Shown: positions 31,933 to 39,784 of the stretch, in pieces
Layout: each line of letters starts with the position of its first letter
Position numbering within the stretch: position 1 is the first letter of the stretch
NCBI RefSeq assembly: GCF_007713685.1
Contig: NZ_VMRJ01000004.1
Span: forward strand, 407,700 to 471,699
Reading direction: 5' to 3'
Length of the DNA: 64,000 bases
Source of the DNA: Hymenobacter setariae
GTDB taxonomy: Bacteria; Bacteroidota; Bacteroidia; Cytophagales; Hymenobacteraceae
Position numbers and translations under genes: made by a program
Notes under the pieces: model-generated
The model's input: the letters and a program-made list of their open reading frames with translations, nothing else
Told to the model about the DNA's origin: nothing
Databases searched by the model: none

Positions 31933-32361
31933 ATGAAGACCCTGCTATTCGCGCTGCTAGTTCCCGGCACTCTCTGCACGCAGAGTTGCGCCAAAAAAGC
32001 TTATCCGGCAACCTCTTCCACGCACTTGCTTGAAGGCACCTGGCGTTTGAAAATGACAGAAGGTAGCGACACGCCTCTTACTGGTTCCACGAAGCCACGA
32101 GTTAGTAAGTTTACCCTAGGGGATATCGTTGATGTCTGGACAGCCACTACGGTTGAGGAATACGCATCCGGTAAATCACTCGGTGCTACCCCCTACACAC
32201 TAGCTGGTACTTCACTTACCCTACAAACGGCGCAGGGGGGAACAAGCACGGGGCAGATATTGACCTTGACAAAAGATAAACTACGCATTGCAAGGACCCA
32301 ACCTACTACCCTCAGTGGTGGTCCTGGCACTAGTACAGTTATTTGCACTTATGTCAAATAA
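31933..32361 (+). CDS. Lipocalin-like lipoprotein
   Basis: A 142-aa protein with a lipoprotein-type signal (LLFALLVPGTLCTQSCAKKA). The mature part opens THLLEGTWRLKMTEGSDTPL and continues with strands such as SKFTLGDIVDVWTATTVEEY, YTLAGTSLTLQTAQGG and GQILTLTKDKLRIARTQ, ending VICTYVK. The xLxGTWxL opening and the K-FT...Y-L-G-SLTL pattern fit the small lipocalin-like or META-like lipoproteins of Bacteroidota. It follows the plug-like lipoprotein, 48 bases apart, with a similar promoter box, so the two may be controlled in the same way. Confidence 0.7.
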   Translation: MKTLLFALLVPGTLCTQSCAKKAYPATSSTHLLEGTWRLKMTEGSDTPLTGSTKPRVSKFTLGDIVDVWTATTVEEYASGKSLGATPYTLAGTSLTLQTAQGGTSTGQILTLTKDKLRIARTQPTTLSGGPGTSTVICTYVK

Positions 32362-32680
32362 CCCGCTCTAGCTCTCTGATAGCCGTGAAATGGAGTCGAT
32401 TGTAACAGGCTACTAGCGCGCAGCAACAGGACTTTGTAGCTTGAGGCTATAAAGAGACTTCTGCCTTTTCTTTTCCGGGCCCTCAGCCTAGGCAGCTGCA
32501 AAGAAGTCAGTGATGACCCTGTGGGCGCTCAGCACACAGCAGGTGTTAGCGAGGCGCTAAACGTTGATTATAGGACACTTCGCCCACCATTGCAAGGACT
32601 TTACAGCGAGTCAGCAGGTGCTTTCGCCTTACTTTGCTCGTGGCTGCCGCTCACGCGAGGACGAGGCAGCCTTTTGCATA
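32362..32680. other. Intergenic stretch without a supported gene
   Basis: Contains the third GTAGCTTG box (32436-32443) but no gene starting near it, which hints at a lost third small lipoprotein gene. The open frame before 32681 that reads HFAHHCKDFTASQQVL and on is an extension of the following gene and I doubt it is translated. Confidence 0.35.
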
Positions 32681-33040
32681 ATGGCCCACCTAAATACCTA
32701 CCTCACTCATGAGGGACAGCGCTACGATATGTACTGGACTAGTCAGTATGCGCAGCATGTGTTAGAAAACTACGCTGACCCAAATCATGGGGTGACGCAC
32801 ACTGAAATTGCCCGTATTATTCAGCGCGCCCGCTACATCTTTCCCCCGTTGCAGGGACGCGGCAAGGAGCGACCTAATCTGTACGTATGTCTAAGTGCCT
32901 TTGGGGGGCAACTTTACGAGAGCTACGTGTATTTGCTGCCTGAACTCCGAGGCTACCCGGCACGTTGTGTAATTGTCACGTGCTACAAATGCCGTCGACC
33001 AGAGTATCTTGCTCTCTTTAGTACGACTGTTTTTTCCTAG
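32681..33040 (+). CDS. Hypothetical protein, possible toxin of a two-gene unit
   Basis: A 119-aa protein from ATG at 32681: MAHLNTYLTHEGQRYDMYWT, QYAQHVLENYADPNHGVTHT, EIARIIQRARYIFPPLQGRG, NLYVCLSAFGGQLYESYVYL and CVIVTCYKCRRPEYLALFS. The order helix, TEIxRIIxxAR, short strands, then CVIVTCYKxRxPEYL resembles the BrnT/DUF4258/RelE-like small nucleases, where the last strand carries VxTxYxxxxP. Only 2 bases separate it from the next gene. This is inference from pattern; no catalytic set can be fixed. Confidence 0.55.
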   Translation: MAHLNTYLTHEGQRYDMYWTSQYAQHVLENYADPNHGVTHTEIARIIQRARYIFPPLQGRGKERPNLYVCLSAFGGQLYESYVYLLPELRGYPARCVIVTCYKCRRPEYLALFSTTVFS

Positions 33041-33042
33041 TT

Positions 33043-33369
33043 ATGGCTACGACGCGTAAACCAGATCCCCACAACTTACTGCCCCAGCAGCCAGGTAGTG
33101 GTCGGCCGGCAGTCTCGCTGCCGGAGCAGGTCTTACCCACCACCCCTGCTCAACACCCGATTGCCCCAGCGGCAACTAGACCTGGTCGGGCGGCGAAGCG
33201 CCCAGTGGCTTCGCGTGCAAGTAGCTATGTAGATTCGCTGCTGTTTGCCGAGGGCATTTACCAAAACCAACAGGACTACGACCAAACGGTAGCCGATGCA
33301 ATAGCGCGCATTGTGAGCGGGCAGATCCCACCACGACAACCGGATATACACGAAGCAGAAACCCCCTGA
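33043..33369 (+). CDS. Hypothetical protein, possible antitoxin partner
   Basis: A 108-aa protein. The first 65 residues are Pro/Gln/Ala rich and look disordered (LLPQQPGSGRPAVSLPEQVL, PAATRPGRAAKRPVASRASS). A short helical part follows (SYVDSLLFAEGIYQNQQDYD, QTVADAIARIVSGQIPPRQP). It starts 2 bases after the upstream stop, so the two genes are translated together, and a strong terminator follows. A disordered partner of a small compact protein fits an antitoxin, although antitoxins more often have the ordered part first. Confidence 0.55.
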   Translation: MATTRKPDPHNLLPQQPGSGRPAVSLPEQVLPTTPAQHPIAPAATRPGRAAKRPVASRASSYVDSLLFAEGIYQNQQDYDQTVADAIARIVSGQIPPRQPDIHEAETP

Positions 33370-33451
33370 GTACAAAGGCCCGATTGGCAACAAGTCGAAG
33401 CCTTCTTGTAAGCGTCTCGCTACTTTGTAAGACTAGTATATAGAAGGCAGC

Positions 33452-33489
33452 AAAAAAGCCCCGAAAACCTGCGTTTCCGGGGCTTTTTT
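33452..33489. terminator. Intrinsic terminator with A/T tracts on both sides
   Basis: AAAAAAGCCCCG (33452-33463) pairs with CGGGGCTTTTTT (33478-33489), a textbook rho-independent terminator that works on both strands. It lies 83 bases after the gene at 33043. Confidence 0.9.
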
Positions 33490-33735
33490 GTGAGTAGTCC
33501 AATGGTCCATAAAAGGCCCCTTTATTTAAACTGGTCAGTGTAAGTCAGACTGTTTTACTTTATCTGACTAGAACTGCAGCTCTTTGCTTAGGGTGCTAGC
33601 CGCGCTAATGAACATGCGGCGGGCTTATTCCTGGGCCGGTGAGTCGCTAAGCTGAATGTGGGGTCCACCCATGCGCTGCGGCACCGGAGCTAGCTTTTGG
33701 GACTGCCAAACTCGCGCTTTACTACGGCCAGGTAC

Positions 33736-33788
33736 AAATAGCTACCCTAGGCTGTGAATCCACTACTGGCCGCCTAAGGTAGCTATTT
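33736..33788 (-). terminator. 17-bp inverted repeat after the minus-strand gene
   Basis: AAATAGCTACCCTAGGC (33736-33752) and 33772-33788 are inverted repeats with a single mismatch and a 19-base loop. They lie 42 bases beyond the stop of the gene at 33830-34864. The remaining bases of 33490-33735 hold no gene. Confidence 0.5.
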
Positions 33789-33829
33789 ATACGTGCTCAC
33801 GCTTATTGACTTACTTTCTAAAAGGGCAA

Positions 33830-34864
33830 CTATACATCGTCATTGACATTTGGGTATTTAGTGAACAACTCTTCAGGAAACAGCTCAGAGTGGAGGCAAT
33901 CCACTAAATCCAGGGTGAGTTGCAAGCTGGAAAGCCAGCGTCGCGTAGGCCGCTCGGGGTCGACTGTGCCATAGGTTTCGACTACCAGGCGCAGGCTCGG
34001 GTCGAGTAGCAGTTGCCGGTAGCCCTGCTCCAGGCACCACTCCTTCGTCAGGCGTTGGCTTTGCTCGCCGTTGCGCGATGCTACCACCTGCTGACGGTTA
34101 TCCGTGAATCCAAGCTGCACAGGCATTGCGTCTTTCTCATCCTGCGGCAAGTCCACCCAGACCCCTGCCAGTTGAAAGGGACGCACATGGGCAGCCTGCA
34201 CTTGAGGTACCACCACCTTGTCTATGAATGTGTATTCCCGAAACCTGCCCGTTGCGCGCTTGCTATAAAAGTCATATTCCGTCAGCCGGGAAGTGCAGCG
34301 TTCGTGCAACAGCGCGCCAGGTCCCGTACGGTCAGCCGATTCGTAGTAGGCCAGGCTTTCTTTCACTCCGCGCTGAATGCGGTCATTGAGCGCCTGCGTG
34401 AAAGTTTCAGCCAGTTGGCGCAGCTCACTCAGGTGCTGACAGCACCGCTCCTGGGCAGGAATTTCGCTGGTAAGCAGCTGATTCAGGTACTTGAACAACG
34501 TCTTTTCTGCCTCCGGCTCGAGCGTTGCGGAGCGTGGCGTGGCAGCAGAGGTACTCCCCGGCTCCACCGGCTCGTTCAGGCTGGTAACGTCAGTCACTTC
34601 CGAAGTAGCAGTCACCGTGGGTGCTGCGATTGCGGGCAGCAGCCCTTGCTGACTCAGCAGTTGCCACCAACGCTCCGCTTTCTGCCCGTAAAGGTAGATG
34701 AACGGATTGTTCTGCGCCTGCATCAGGTAGTTATCGTTCGTATCATAGATGAGGCATGTATAATCAGCCGTCTCGAAGGCACTCAAGTAATAAAAGCCGG
34801 CACACGGATTATAATGTAGAAAATCCAAATATTCCTGAAGGTACGGGTAAGGAGTAGTAAGCAT
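33830..34864 (-). CDS. Hypothetical protein of 344 aa
   Basis: Starts MLTTPYPYLQEYLDFLHYNP and contains YLSAFETADYTCLIYDTNDN, a low-complexity Thr/Pro/Glu linker at about 80-120, a long helical part (LFKYLNQLLTSEIPAQERCC, QLAETFTQALNDRIQRGVKE) and an alpha/beta C-terminal half (EYDFYSKRATGRFREYTFID, PFQLAGVWVDLPQDEKDAMP, LRLVVETYGTVDPERPTRRW). No signal peptide or membrane part. I know no family. The AT-rich leader (34865-34990) resembles that of the polymerase-like gene at 36117, so the two may share a history. Confidence 0.65.
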   Translation of the reverse strand: MLTTPYPYLQEYLDFLHYNPCAGFYYLSAFETADYTCLIYDTNDNYLMQAQNNPFIYLYGQKAERWWQLLSQQGLLPAIAAPTVTATSEVTDVTSLNEPVEPGSTSAATPRSATLEPEAEKTLFKYLNQLLTSEIPAQERCCQHLSELRQLAETFTQALNDRIQRGVKESLAYYESADRTGPGALLHERCTSRLTEYDFYSKRATGRFREYTFIDKVVVPQVQAAHVRPFQLAGVWVDLPQDEKDAMPVQLGFTDNRQQVVASRNGEQSQRLTKEWCLEQGYRQLLLDPSLRLVVETYGTVDPERPTRRWLSSLQLTLDLVDCLHSELFPEELFTKYPNVNDDV

Positions 34865-35103
34865 AAAAAATTTATTATAGGATGAAAAGGTGGTCGCCTC
34901 CTTGGGAAGGGTGTACCTTATAGAAATCTTTGGTAAATAGTTTTCCAGCGAAGCTCGCTTTTTTTGAATTTTTCATTTTTTTGCCCAGCCCTCTGCCCTA
35001 GTGCGCGGCTACTTACACGCGCTGCAGCCTGTTATTTACTCTCCCCATTAAAATATTAGCGATGGTATAATAGTCATGTTGATACCGCATTGCCAGTATA
35101 CCA

Positions 35104-35220
35104 ACCATAGTTCACCTGTGCGAGCGGTGCTCAAGCGAGCGCGTGCGCAAAAACGGCAGTAACAGCGGCTGGGCTAAGTACCAGTGCACGGATTGCGGCT
35201 ACGCCCGCCTTCAAAGCCGA
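35104..35220 (+). pseudogene. IS1-type InsA zinc-ribbon fragment
   Basis: A plus-strand frame reads LCERCSSERVRKNGSNSGWA then KYQCTDCGYARLQSR. Two CxxC pairs around a VRKNGxNSGxAKYQC core are the N-terminal zinc ribbon of IS1-family InsA. No start codon, and the homology stops where IS3-type OrfA sequence begins, so it is a truncated remnant. Confidence 0.6.
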
Positions 35221-35410
35221 GCGAGTCCTACAAATCGCAGTCGGAGCACGCTAAATCGACGTAGCCCGTGCGTGAGGCATCTCGCCTGCGCTACTAGGCC
35301 GTTGGCAGCGCCAAGCGCCGGAACAAGCCTTGTCCAACAGTGCTGAGCGTGAAGTAATTAAGCGCTTGCGGGCTGAGTTGAAGCGCGTGGATAGGGAACG
35401 CAACGTTTAA
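35213..35410 (+). pseudogene. IS3-type OrfA fragment
   Basis: A frame interrupted by TAA and TGA reads KAERVLQIAVGAR, then IDVARA, GISPALLGRWQRQAPEQA and SNSAEREVIKRLRAELKRVD up to a TAA. It matches the OrfA at 13446 (KAECVRQVAAGARQTDMARA, LLGRWQRQ, SAEREEIKRLRAELKRVE). It is a second, independently decayed copy. Confidence 0.65.
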
Positions 35411-35599
35411 AAAAAGTAGCGGCCATTTATCCCCATCTTCTCCGACCGTGAGTAAGTATAAGTTTACTACTTTGCACACAGTGGGTTACCCTATAGGCGA
35501 AACATATTGAATAGTAGACGTGAGCCCCAGCGGCTATTACCAGTAGCGGGCAGCCACCCCACGCCCAGCACTTGGCTGGCAGCCCGCCGCCCAGCGGGC

Positions 35600-35999
35600 G
35601 TTTACCTGCCATACTATACCGGTCACTATAGCACCCGTCACCTGCAGGCCGAATTGCGAGCCGCAGGCGACCGAATGGGCCGTTATGTCCTGCGCAGCCG
35701 GCTGCAGGCCAGGGGACAGCAAGCACTCGGCATCCGTCCCAACGCCCGCGTACTACGCCTACCGCGGCAGCCAATACACTATTCTACAATGGATTCAGCT
35801 GGTCAAGCCGACCCAGAAAGCATATACCAAGCGCTGCAATGGCTCGCCTCGCCGTGAGTCGCTCGACACCCCGCCGTTTCGCTCGCTGGCCCACGTGCAC
35901 CAGCTAGTAGCTGGGTGGTTGCGCGACTGCAACCTGCAAGGGCCACATCAAGTCCTGAATTTTATAGCTCCAATCGAATGCAAACCTAACCTCTACTAG
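35600..35999 (+). pseudogene. IS3-type OrfB remnant with internal deletion
   Basis: Pieces in two frames: HYSTRHLQAELRAAGDRMGR with RSRLQARGQQALGIRP (helix region of OrfB), then, after a jump that removes most of the DDE domain, LVKPTQKAYTKRCNGSPRRE, LDTPPFRSLAHVHQLVAGWL and GPHQVLNFIAPIECKPNLY. The last part has the PTQxAYxERxNGSxRRExLD signature of the IS3/IS407 C-terminus. Its C-terminus differs from that at 10113, so the two copies come from different IS3 subgroups. Confidence 0.7.
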
Positions 36000-36116
36000 C
36001 CAGTGGCTTACTGGACAGGAAAGCGTACAATCGGGGAGATATATTTTTTTATTAGCTCACGAAGAGTTCGAGTTTCTCGGTGCGGTAGCGGGTTCTGATT
36101 TCTTACCTAAGAACAG

Positions 36117-37457
36117 CTACTTAACTACTGGGCTCAAGCCAGCTTGCTCTAGGAAAACGCGCCGGATGGTCGCCTCAACCGCTTGCTTATGCGAGGAATG
36201 TGATAGGATAGCATCGTGGACGGTCAGCACCTTGATTTTCTGCTTAAGCAACAGCGGACACACCTTCTCCAGCATGAGGTCCGCCTCCATCTTTTGTAAC
36301 CGTACAGGCAGATTATCACCTGGTTGTGCCTTCCAATAAGTAATAGCAGCAGACACGGCGGGAAACTCCGCCGCAAAAACCTGGCGCATATGGCTGTTCT
36401 TGTCTTTATCGAAAAAAATTCCGGCAAAGAATTCTACCTTGAACGCCTTCGTGTATTTACTAGTGAATTTGACTTCTTGGGTGGCCGGGTCCACGGTTCG
36501 CAAGCAATTCAAGGTCACCATTGCGCGCTGCATGGACCGGAAAAGATGCTGGTAGAGTGATTTTGCCTCGTCCTTTTCTTCGCATAGAAGCTGCCACTTC
36601 TGAACGTCAGCTGGGACTTGGCTCATGCCTTGGGCGTCGCAGTACGCATGAACCAGGCTCGTGAAAAGCAGAGGTTGGGCGCACCGAACATCACTCTCGA
36701 CTACTGGCTTTTTATCCAGCAGTAAGAAGCGGCGAACAGGACTGGGCATCGCGGTGACCGTCGTAAAGTTTCGCCCTGTTACTTCGCAGTGCTTGAAGCG
36801 AAAATCTTGGGCGACAATCCGATTGAGGTGGTAGAGCCAGAGCGAGTAGACCTCCTCGTTCACGACCCGATTACGGAACTTGGCGTAGCTCTTGGTTTCA
36901 GCCAGTTCCTGCCAATCAATGGTTTTATCCTTGAGCTTCATCGAGGTGCCCAGCGCCCAGTCACAGAAGGCTAACGCTGCGTCAAAGTCAACAGTAAGAC
37001 TCTTATTTACAATAGCTTGAAGCTTGCCGTGGATACCTTTTGCCTTCACCTGCATTGGGGTTACTACTTGTAGGGCGCGGGGTAGGGCAATTTCACTGAG
37101 TTTGAAGCCTTCCGCCCAGCGCTCGTCCTTGAGCTTGTAGTCCGCCCGGCGCTCATTCTTCTTCACCTGGTAGGTATGCTGCATAATCATCTGCCAGTTC
37201 ACCAAGTCCTGTCGGATGAGCAGATAAAGCCATGGGCGGTCCCCGGCACCGATTCTACCATAGCGCTTCTTAAGCTTCTTTGTGCTAAGGGTAGTCCAGG
37301 CGTTAGGACGAGACTTTTTGGAATGGATGCGGCTACGGATAAGGGAGGTGACCAAATCCAGGTAGCACCAGGCATTAGTATAATAAAACTTCTCGCCGTA
37401 TTTTATTTTAATTAAATCCGGCAAACTTTTCCCACGTAATTCATATAACTGGGACAT
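36117..37457 (-). CDS. Winged-helix plus family-A-like polymerase palm protein (candidate replicase)
   Basis: A 446-aa soluble protein. Residues 50-125 look like a winged helix (WTTLSTKKLKKRYGRIG, YLLIRQDLVNWQMIMQHTYQ, ADYKLKDERWAEGFKL). From about 225 it reads like a right-hand polymerase palm: GRNFTTVTAMPSPVRRFLLL, motif A-like VVESDVRCAQPLLF (Asp256), motif B-like KAFKVEFFAGIFFD (Lys340) followed by FAAEFPAVSAAI, then LQKMEADLMLEKV and motif C-like KVLTVHDAILSH (His414, Asp415). HD followed by a small residue is the motif C of family A DNA polymerases and T7-type RNA polymerases. I know similar unannotated proteins from Bacteroidota mobile DNA. This is inferred from motif order, not from a search. 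It lies beside IS remnants. Confidence 0.7.
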   Translation of the reverse strand: MSQLYELRGKSLPDLIKIKYGEKFYYTNAWCYLDLVTSLIRSRIHSKKSRPNAWTTLSTKKLKKRYGRIGAGDRPWLYLLIRQDLVNWQMIMQHTYQVKKNERRADYKLKDERWAEGFKLSEIALPRALQVVTPMQVKAKGIHGKLQAIVNKSLTVDFDAALAFCDWALGTSMKLKDKTIDWQELAETKSYAKFRNRVVNEEVYSLWLYHLNRIVAQDFRFKHCEVTGRNFTTVTAMPSPVRRFLLLDKKPVVESDVRCAQPLLFTSLVHAYCDAQGMSQVPADVQKWQLLCEEKDEAKSLYQHLFRSMQRAMVTLNCLRTVDPATQEVKFTSKYTKAFKVEFFAGIFFDKDKNSHMRQVFAAEFPAVSAAITYWKAQPGDNLPVRLQKMEADLMLEKVCPLLLKQKIKVLTVHDAILSHSSHKQAVEATIRRVFLEQAGLSPVVK

Positions 37458-37475
37458 TCATAATAAATAATTTTT

Positions 37476-37503
37476 AAAAGGGACTCTTGCTGGAGTTCCT
37501 TTT
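37476..37503 (-). promoter_or_regulatory. Leader hairpin of the polymerase-like gene
   Basis: AAAAGGGACTC (37476-37486) pairs with GAGTTCCTTTT (37493-37503), with one G-T position, around TTGCTG. It lies about 20 bases before the gene's start on the minus strand and is flanked by A/T tracts. It could be an attenuator, an operator, or a terminator for transcription from the other side. Confidence 0.4.
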
Positions 37504-37875
37504 TTATTTTCCACTCGCCCTCCGAAGCAGGCGTTGGTGGAGTTGGTTTGGGTAGCAGTGCCATGTGTTCATTCTAGTAGAGGGCGCACAAGACTTGCTT
37601 CCTTTCCGAGTATTGTAGATTTTATTGACAAATGGTTTTTACTTGGGAAGAGCTAGTCCGTATTTTATTTTCGGTTAAAGCTTAACCCCTACCCAGGACT
37701 TCGACCGGACCTGTAGAGGGTAAGGATAAATCCAAAGCCTTTTCCTGTATTTTCTTATTTATCGGCTTGCCATATTAATTATCATTACAATACGTATTCT
37801 ATTCTACTCATTAATGGGGACGGATTTGGCCTTTTATTATTAACAATCAATTAGTTAAATCTCGCAAAACTTAAT

Positions 37876-38040
37876 ATGCCTGACCCACCCCACGACTGCT
37901 GCCAAAACCTGTAAGGCTAGTTAGACATGCTGGACGACGCTAATTAGGTCTTCTACTCGACCAACAGCTAGCACCCGCTTCTTAACTACCACTACAGCTA
38001 CAGGCTGACGCGCGGATGGGTGAGTAAGGAGAGAAGATGT
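37876..38040 (+). pseudogene. Decayed gene, four in-frame stops
   Basis: From ATG at 37876 the frame reads MPDPPHDCCQNL, stop, G, stop, LDMLDDAN, stop, VFYSTNS, stop, HPLLNYHYSYRLTRGWVSKE. Three of the four stops are amber. Between the stops the sequence is coherent protein, so this looks like a gene degraded mainly by point changes. Family not recognised. Confidence 0.4.
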
Positions 38041-38459
38041 CTAGCTGCTGTTCATGCTCGCGCAGCAGGTAGGCAAACCGCGTATTATTAGCCCAGACAT
38101 GCTGGCTGCCTGACTGTGAGAGGCACTACGAAAAAGCCTTAGCCTACCCACGATATATTACTATATTTTTCGCCATTATCCACCCAGCGAACTAACCCGC
38201 ACCACGCCCCGGTGCTGCCTTTGATGCGCACAATTAAGAAGGGCTATACCTAGTGCGCCCCTGCTATAAGCATGAGTCAAAGCCGGTACTGGAAGCCGAC
38301 TGGCATGACGAGTCCCTACGCACGCTGGCTATCTACCGCTGACGGGGCAACAACGTCCTGTTTGCCCAGAACGTGACCGGCCCAACAGCGGCCAAGTGCA
38401 ACTCAGTGACCTGGTAGTGCGGGGCTAAACCTCAAGTGGGCTGCGCCGTTTAGCGCGGT

Positions 38460-39137
38460 ATGGACCTTGCTTTCGTGTTAGATTTTCTGCGCCGCCTGGC
38501 GGCTAACAATAACACCGCCTGGATGCAGGGGCACCGCGCCGACTACCTGCGTGCCCGCGACACCTTCGCCGCGTTGGTGACAGAAGTGATACGCCAAGTT
38601 GCCCCCATTGCTCCCGAGCTGGCGGGCCTCACGCCAGCGCAAGCTATGTTCCGCCTCCTCAAAAATGACCGGAGCCAGACCGACCCGGAACCCTACAAGC
38701 GCCGCTTTGGGTCGGGGCTGGTACCGGGCGGGCGGCATGCTGAGCGGGCAGGCTACTTCCTAGCCCTGATGCCGGGTGGCGGTTCCTGGCTGCGGGCAGG
38801 ACGCTTCACCCCTACCCCTGCCGAGCTAGTCACCATTCGCCAGGAAATCCACTACAGTAGCGCCGAGTTTCACCGCCAATTGGCAGCACCCGAGTTACTC
38901 CAACACTTTCCCGCGGGGCTAGATATGACTGTGGAGCAGTTGACGCGCCCACCCCGCGGCTACACCGCCGACGACCCCGACTTGCCGTGGCTGAAGCTTA
39001 AGAGCTTCGGCGTGAATAGTTACTTCAGCGATACCGAGGTACTAGCGCCCGATTTTATAGACCGCGTAGTGGCCCGCATTGCCGCCGCCCGACCTTGGGT
39101 ACAATTCCTCAACGAGGCGCTTGGCGACGGTAAGTAA
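38460..39137 (+). CDS. DUF2461 family protein
   Basis: A 225-aa protein of the DUF2461/TIGR02453 type: VLDFLRRLAANNNTAWMQGH near the start (the family's FLxxLxxNNxxxWF motif), FRLLKNDRSQTDPEPYKRRF (the conserved basic-aromatic loop), RAGYFLALMPGGGSWLRAGR, and PPRGYTADDPDLPWLKLKSF in the C-terminal third. Length is normal for the family. Function is not known; it has been seen in many soil bacteria and fungi. Cytosolic. It stands alone, after the decayed 1-kb gap. Confidence 0.9.
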   Translation: MDLAFVLDFLRRLAANNNTAWMQGHRADYLRARDTFAALVTEVIRQVAPIAPELAGLTPAQAMFRLLKNDRSQTDPEPYKRRFGSGLVPGGRHAERAGYFLALMPGGGSWLRAGRFTPTPAELVTIRQEIHYSSAEFHRQLAAPELLQHFPAGLDMTVEQLTRPPRGYTADDPDLPWLKLKSFGVNSYFSDTEVLAPDFIDRVVARIAAARPWVQFLNEALGDGK

Positions 39138-39182
39138 GCCGCTAAGCAATGACTATCAATGCGCGCAGCAGGGCTTTTCTTT

Positions 39183-39380
39183 TCAACCGTTCCCAATTTC
39201 TTTCGACCATAGGAGCACGAGCGTACCTTCCAGCGCGTCGATGGCACCTTTGGCAGGCTGCCCACTTCGAAAGCTTTCGTAGTCGTTAAGCCACCAATTC
39301 TCAGGGGCAAAACGTAGGATGTGCTCTACGGCATCATCACCTGTGCGATAAAGACGCAAACAGCCGCTAACCACGAAGGC
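39183..39380 (-). pseudogene. Crp/Fnr-type regulator fragment
   Basis: The minus strand reads VVSGCLRLYRTGDDAVEHIL, RFAPENWWLNDYESFRSGQP and AKGAIDALEGTLVLLWSKE before TGA. This is the middle of a cyclic-nucleotide-binding domain of the Bacteroidota Crp/Fnr type (VxxGCLRxY...EHILxFAxENWWxxDxxSF). The first 50 residues and the entire HTH are missing, so it is a remnant. Confidence 0.75.
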
Positions 39381-39421
39381 AAAATGTGACTCTACGCACT
39401 GTTAACGCACTGGCGCATCAC

Positions 39422-39784
39422 TTAAGACTGCTCCAAGCGGCGAGCTACCACTGCTCGAAATTCGTCGCCGTGCGCCTCACCCCAAGACTGCATCGCATCA
39501 ACCACGGCGAGCAAACTTTCCCCAAAAGGAGTAAGAAAATACTCTACCTTAGGGGGAAGCACGGCATGAATAACCTTATAGATTAGGCCGTCCGCTTCCA
39601 ACTCCTTGAGTTGCTGGTTGAGGACTCGCGGCGTCGCGGTTGCATTACTGCGGTGCAGTTGACTGGGCCGCCGCAAGTCTTGCCGAATATTATGCAGCAG
39701 GCAGGGCTTCCATTTTCCGCCTAGTAATTCCATCGTTACGCCTACGCCGCAGGTGAGCGGCCGCTCCAGCTTGTGTTTGTACAT
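39422..39784 (-). CDS. HxlR-family transcriptional regulator
   Basis: A 120-aa winged-helix regulator from ATG at 39784: MYKHKLERPLTCGVGVTMEL, GGKWKPCLLHNIRQDLRRPS, TPRVLNQQLKELEADGLIYK and VEYFLTPFGESLLAVVDAMQ. These are the LxGKWxxxIL, LxxxLxxLExxGLI and YxLTxxGxxL marks of HxlR. An early Cys (CGVGV) is the type of residue that senses electrophiles or quinones in several HxlR proteins. It is divergent from the SnoaL-like gene at 40020 and so is its likely regulator. Confidence 0.9.
   Translation of the reverse strand: MYKHKLERPLTCGVGVTMELLGGKWKPCLLHNIRQDLRRPSQLHRSNATATPRVLNQQLKELEADGLIYKVIHAVLPPKVEYFLTPFGESLLAVVDAMQSWGEAHGDEFRAVVARRLEQS

Larger units (their letters stand above)
37458..38459. 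other. 1-kb gap with AT-rich DNA and decayed coding frames
   Basis: 37510-37870 is distinctly AT-rich, unlike the rest of the window, and holds no ORF. 37876-38040 is described separately as a decayed frame. At about 38265-38400 another frame reads HKHESKPVLEADWHDESLRT, stop, RGNNVLFAQNVTGPTAAKCN, also worn. No gene is intact before 38460. Confidence 0.45.

Noticed and set aside
34013..34819. 268-codon plus-strand ORF
   Set aside because: Exact antisense shadow of the 344-aa minus-strand gene. Its composition (many Arg, Leu, His) is typical of a reverse-frame artefact, though it is the longest such shadow.
36117..37457. Retron or reverse transcriptase identity for the 446-aa protein
   Set aside because: No YxDD box is present. 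The HD-type motif C and the Lys plus aromatic motif B fit family A or T7-type polymerases instead.
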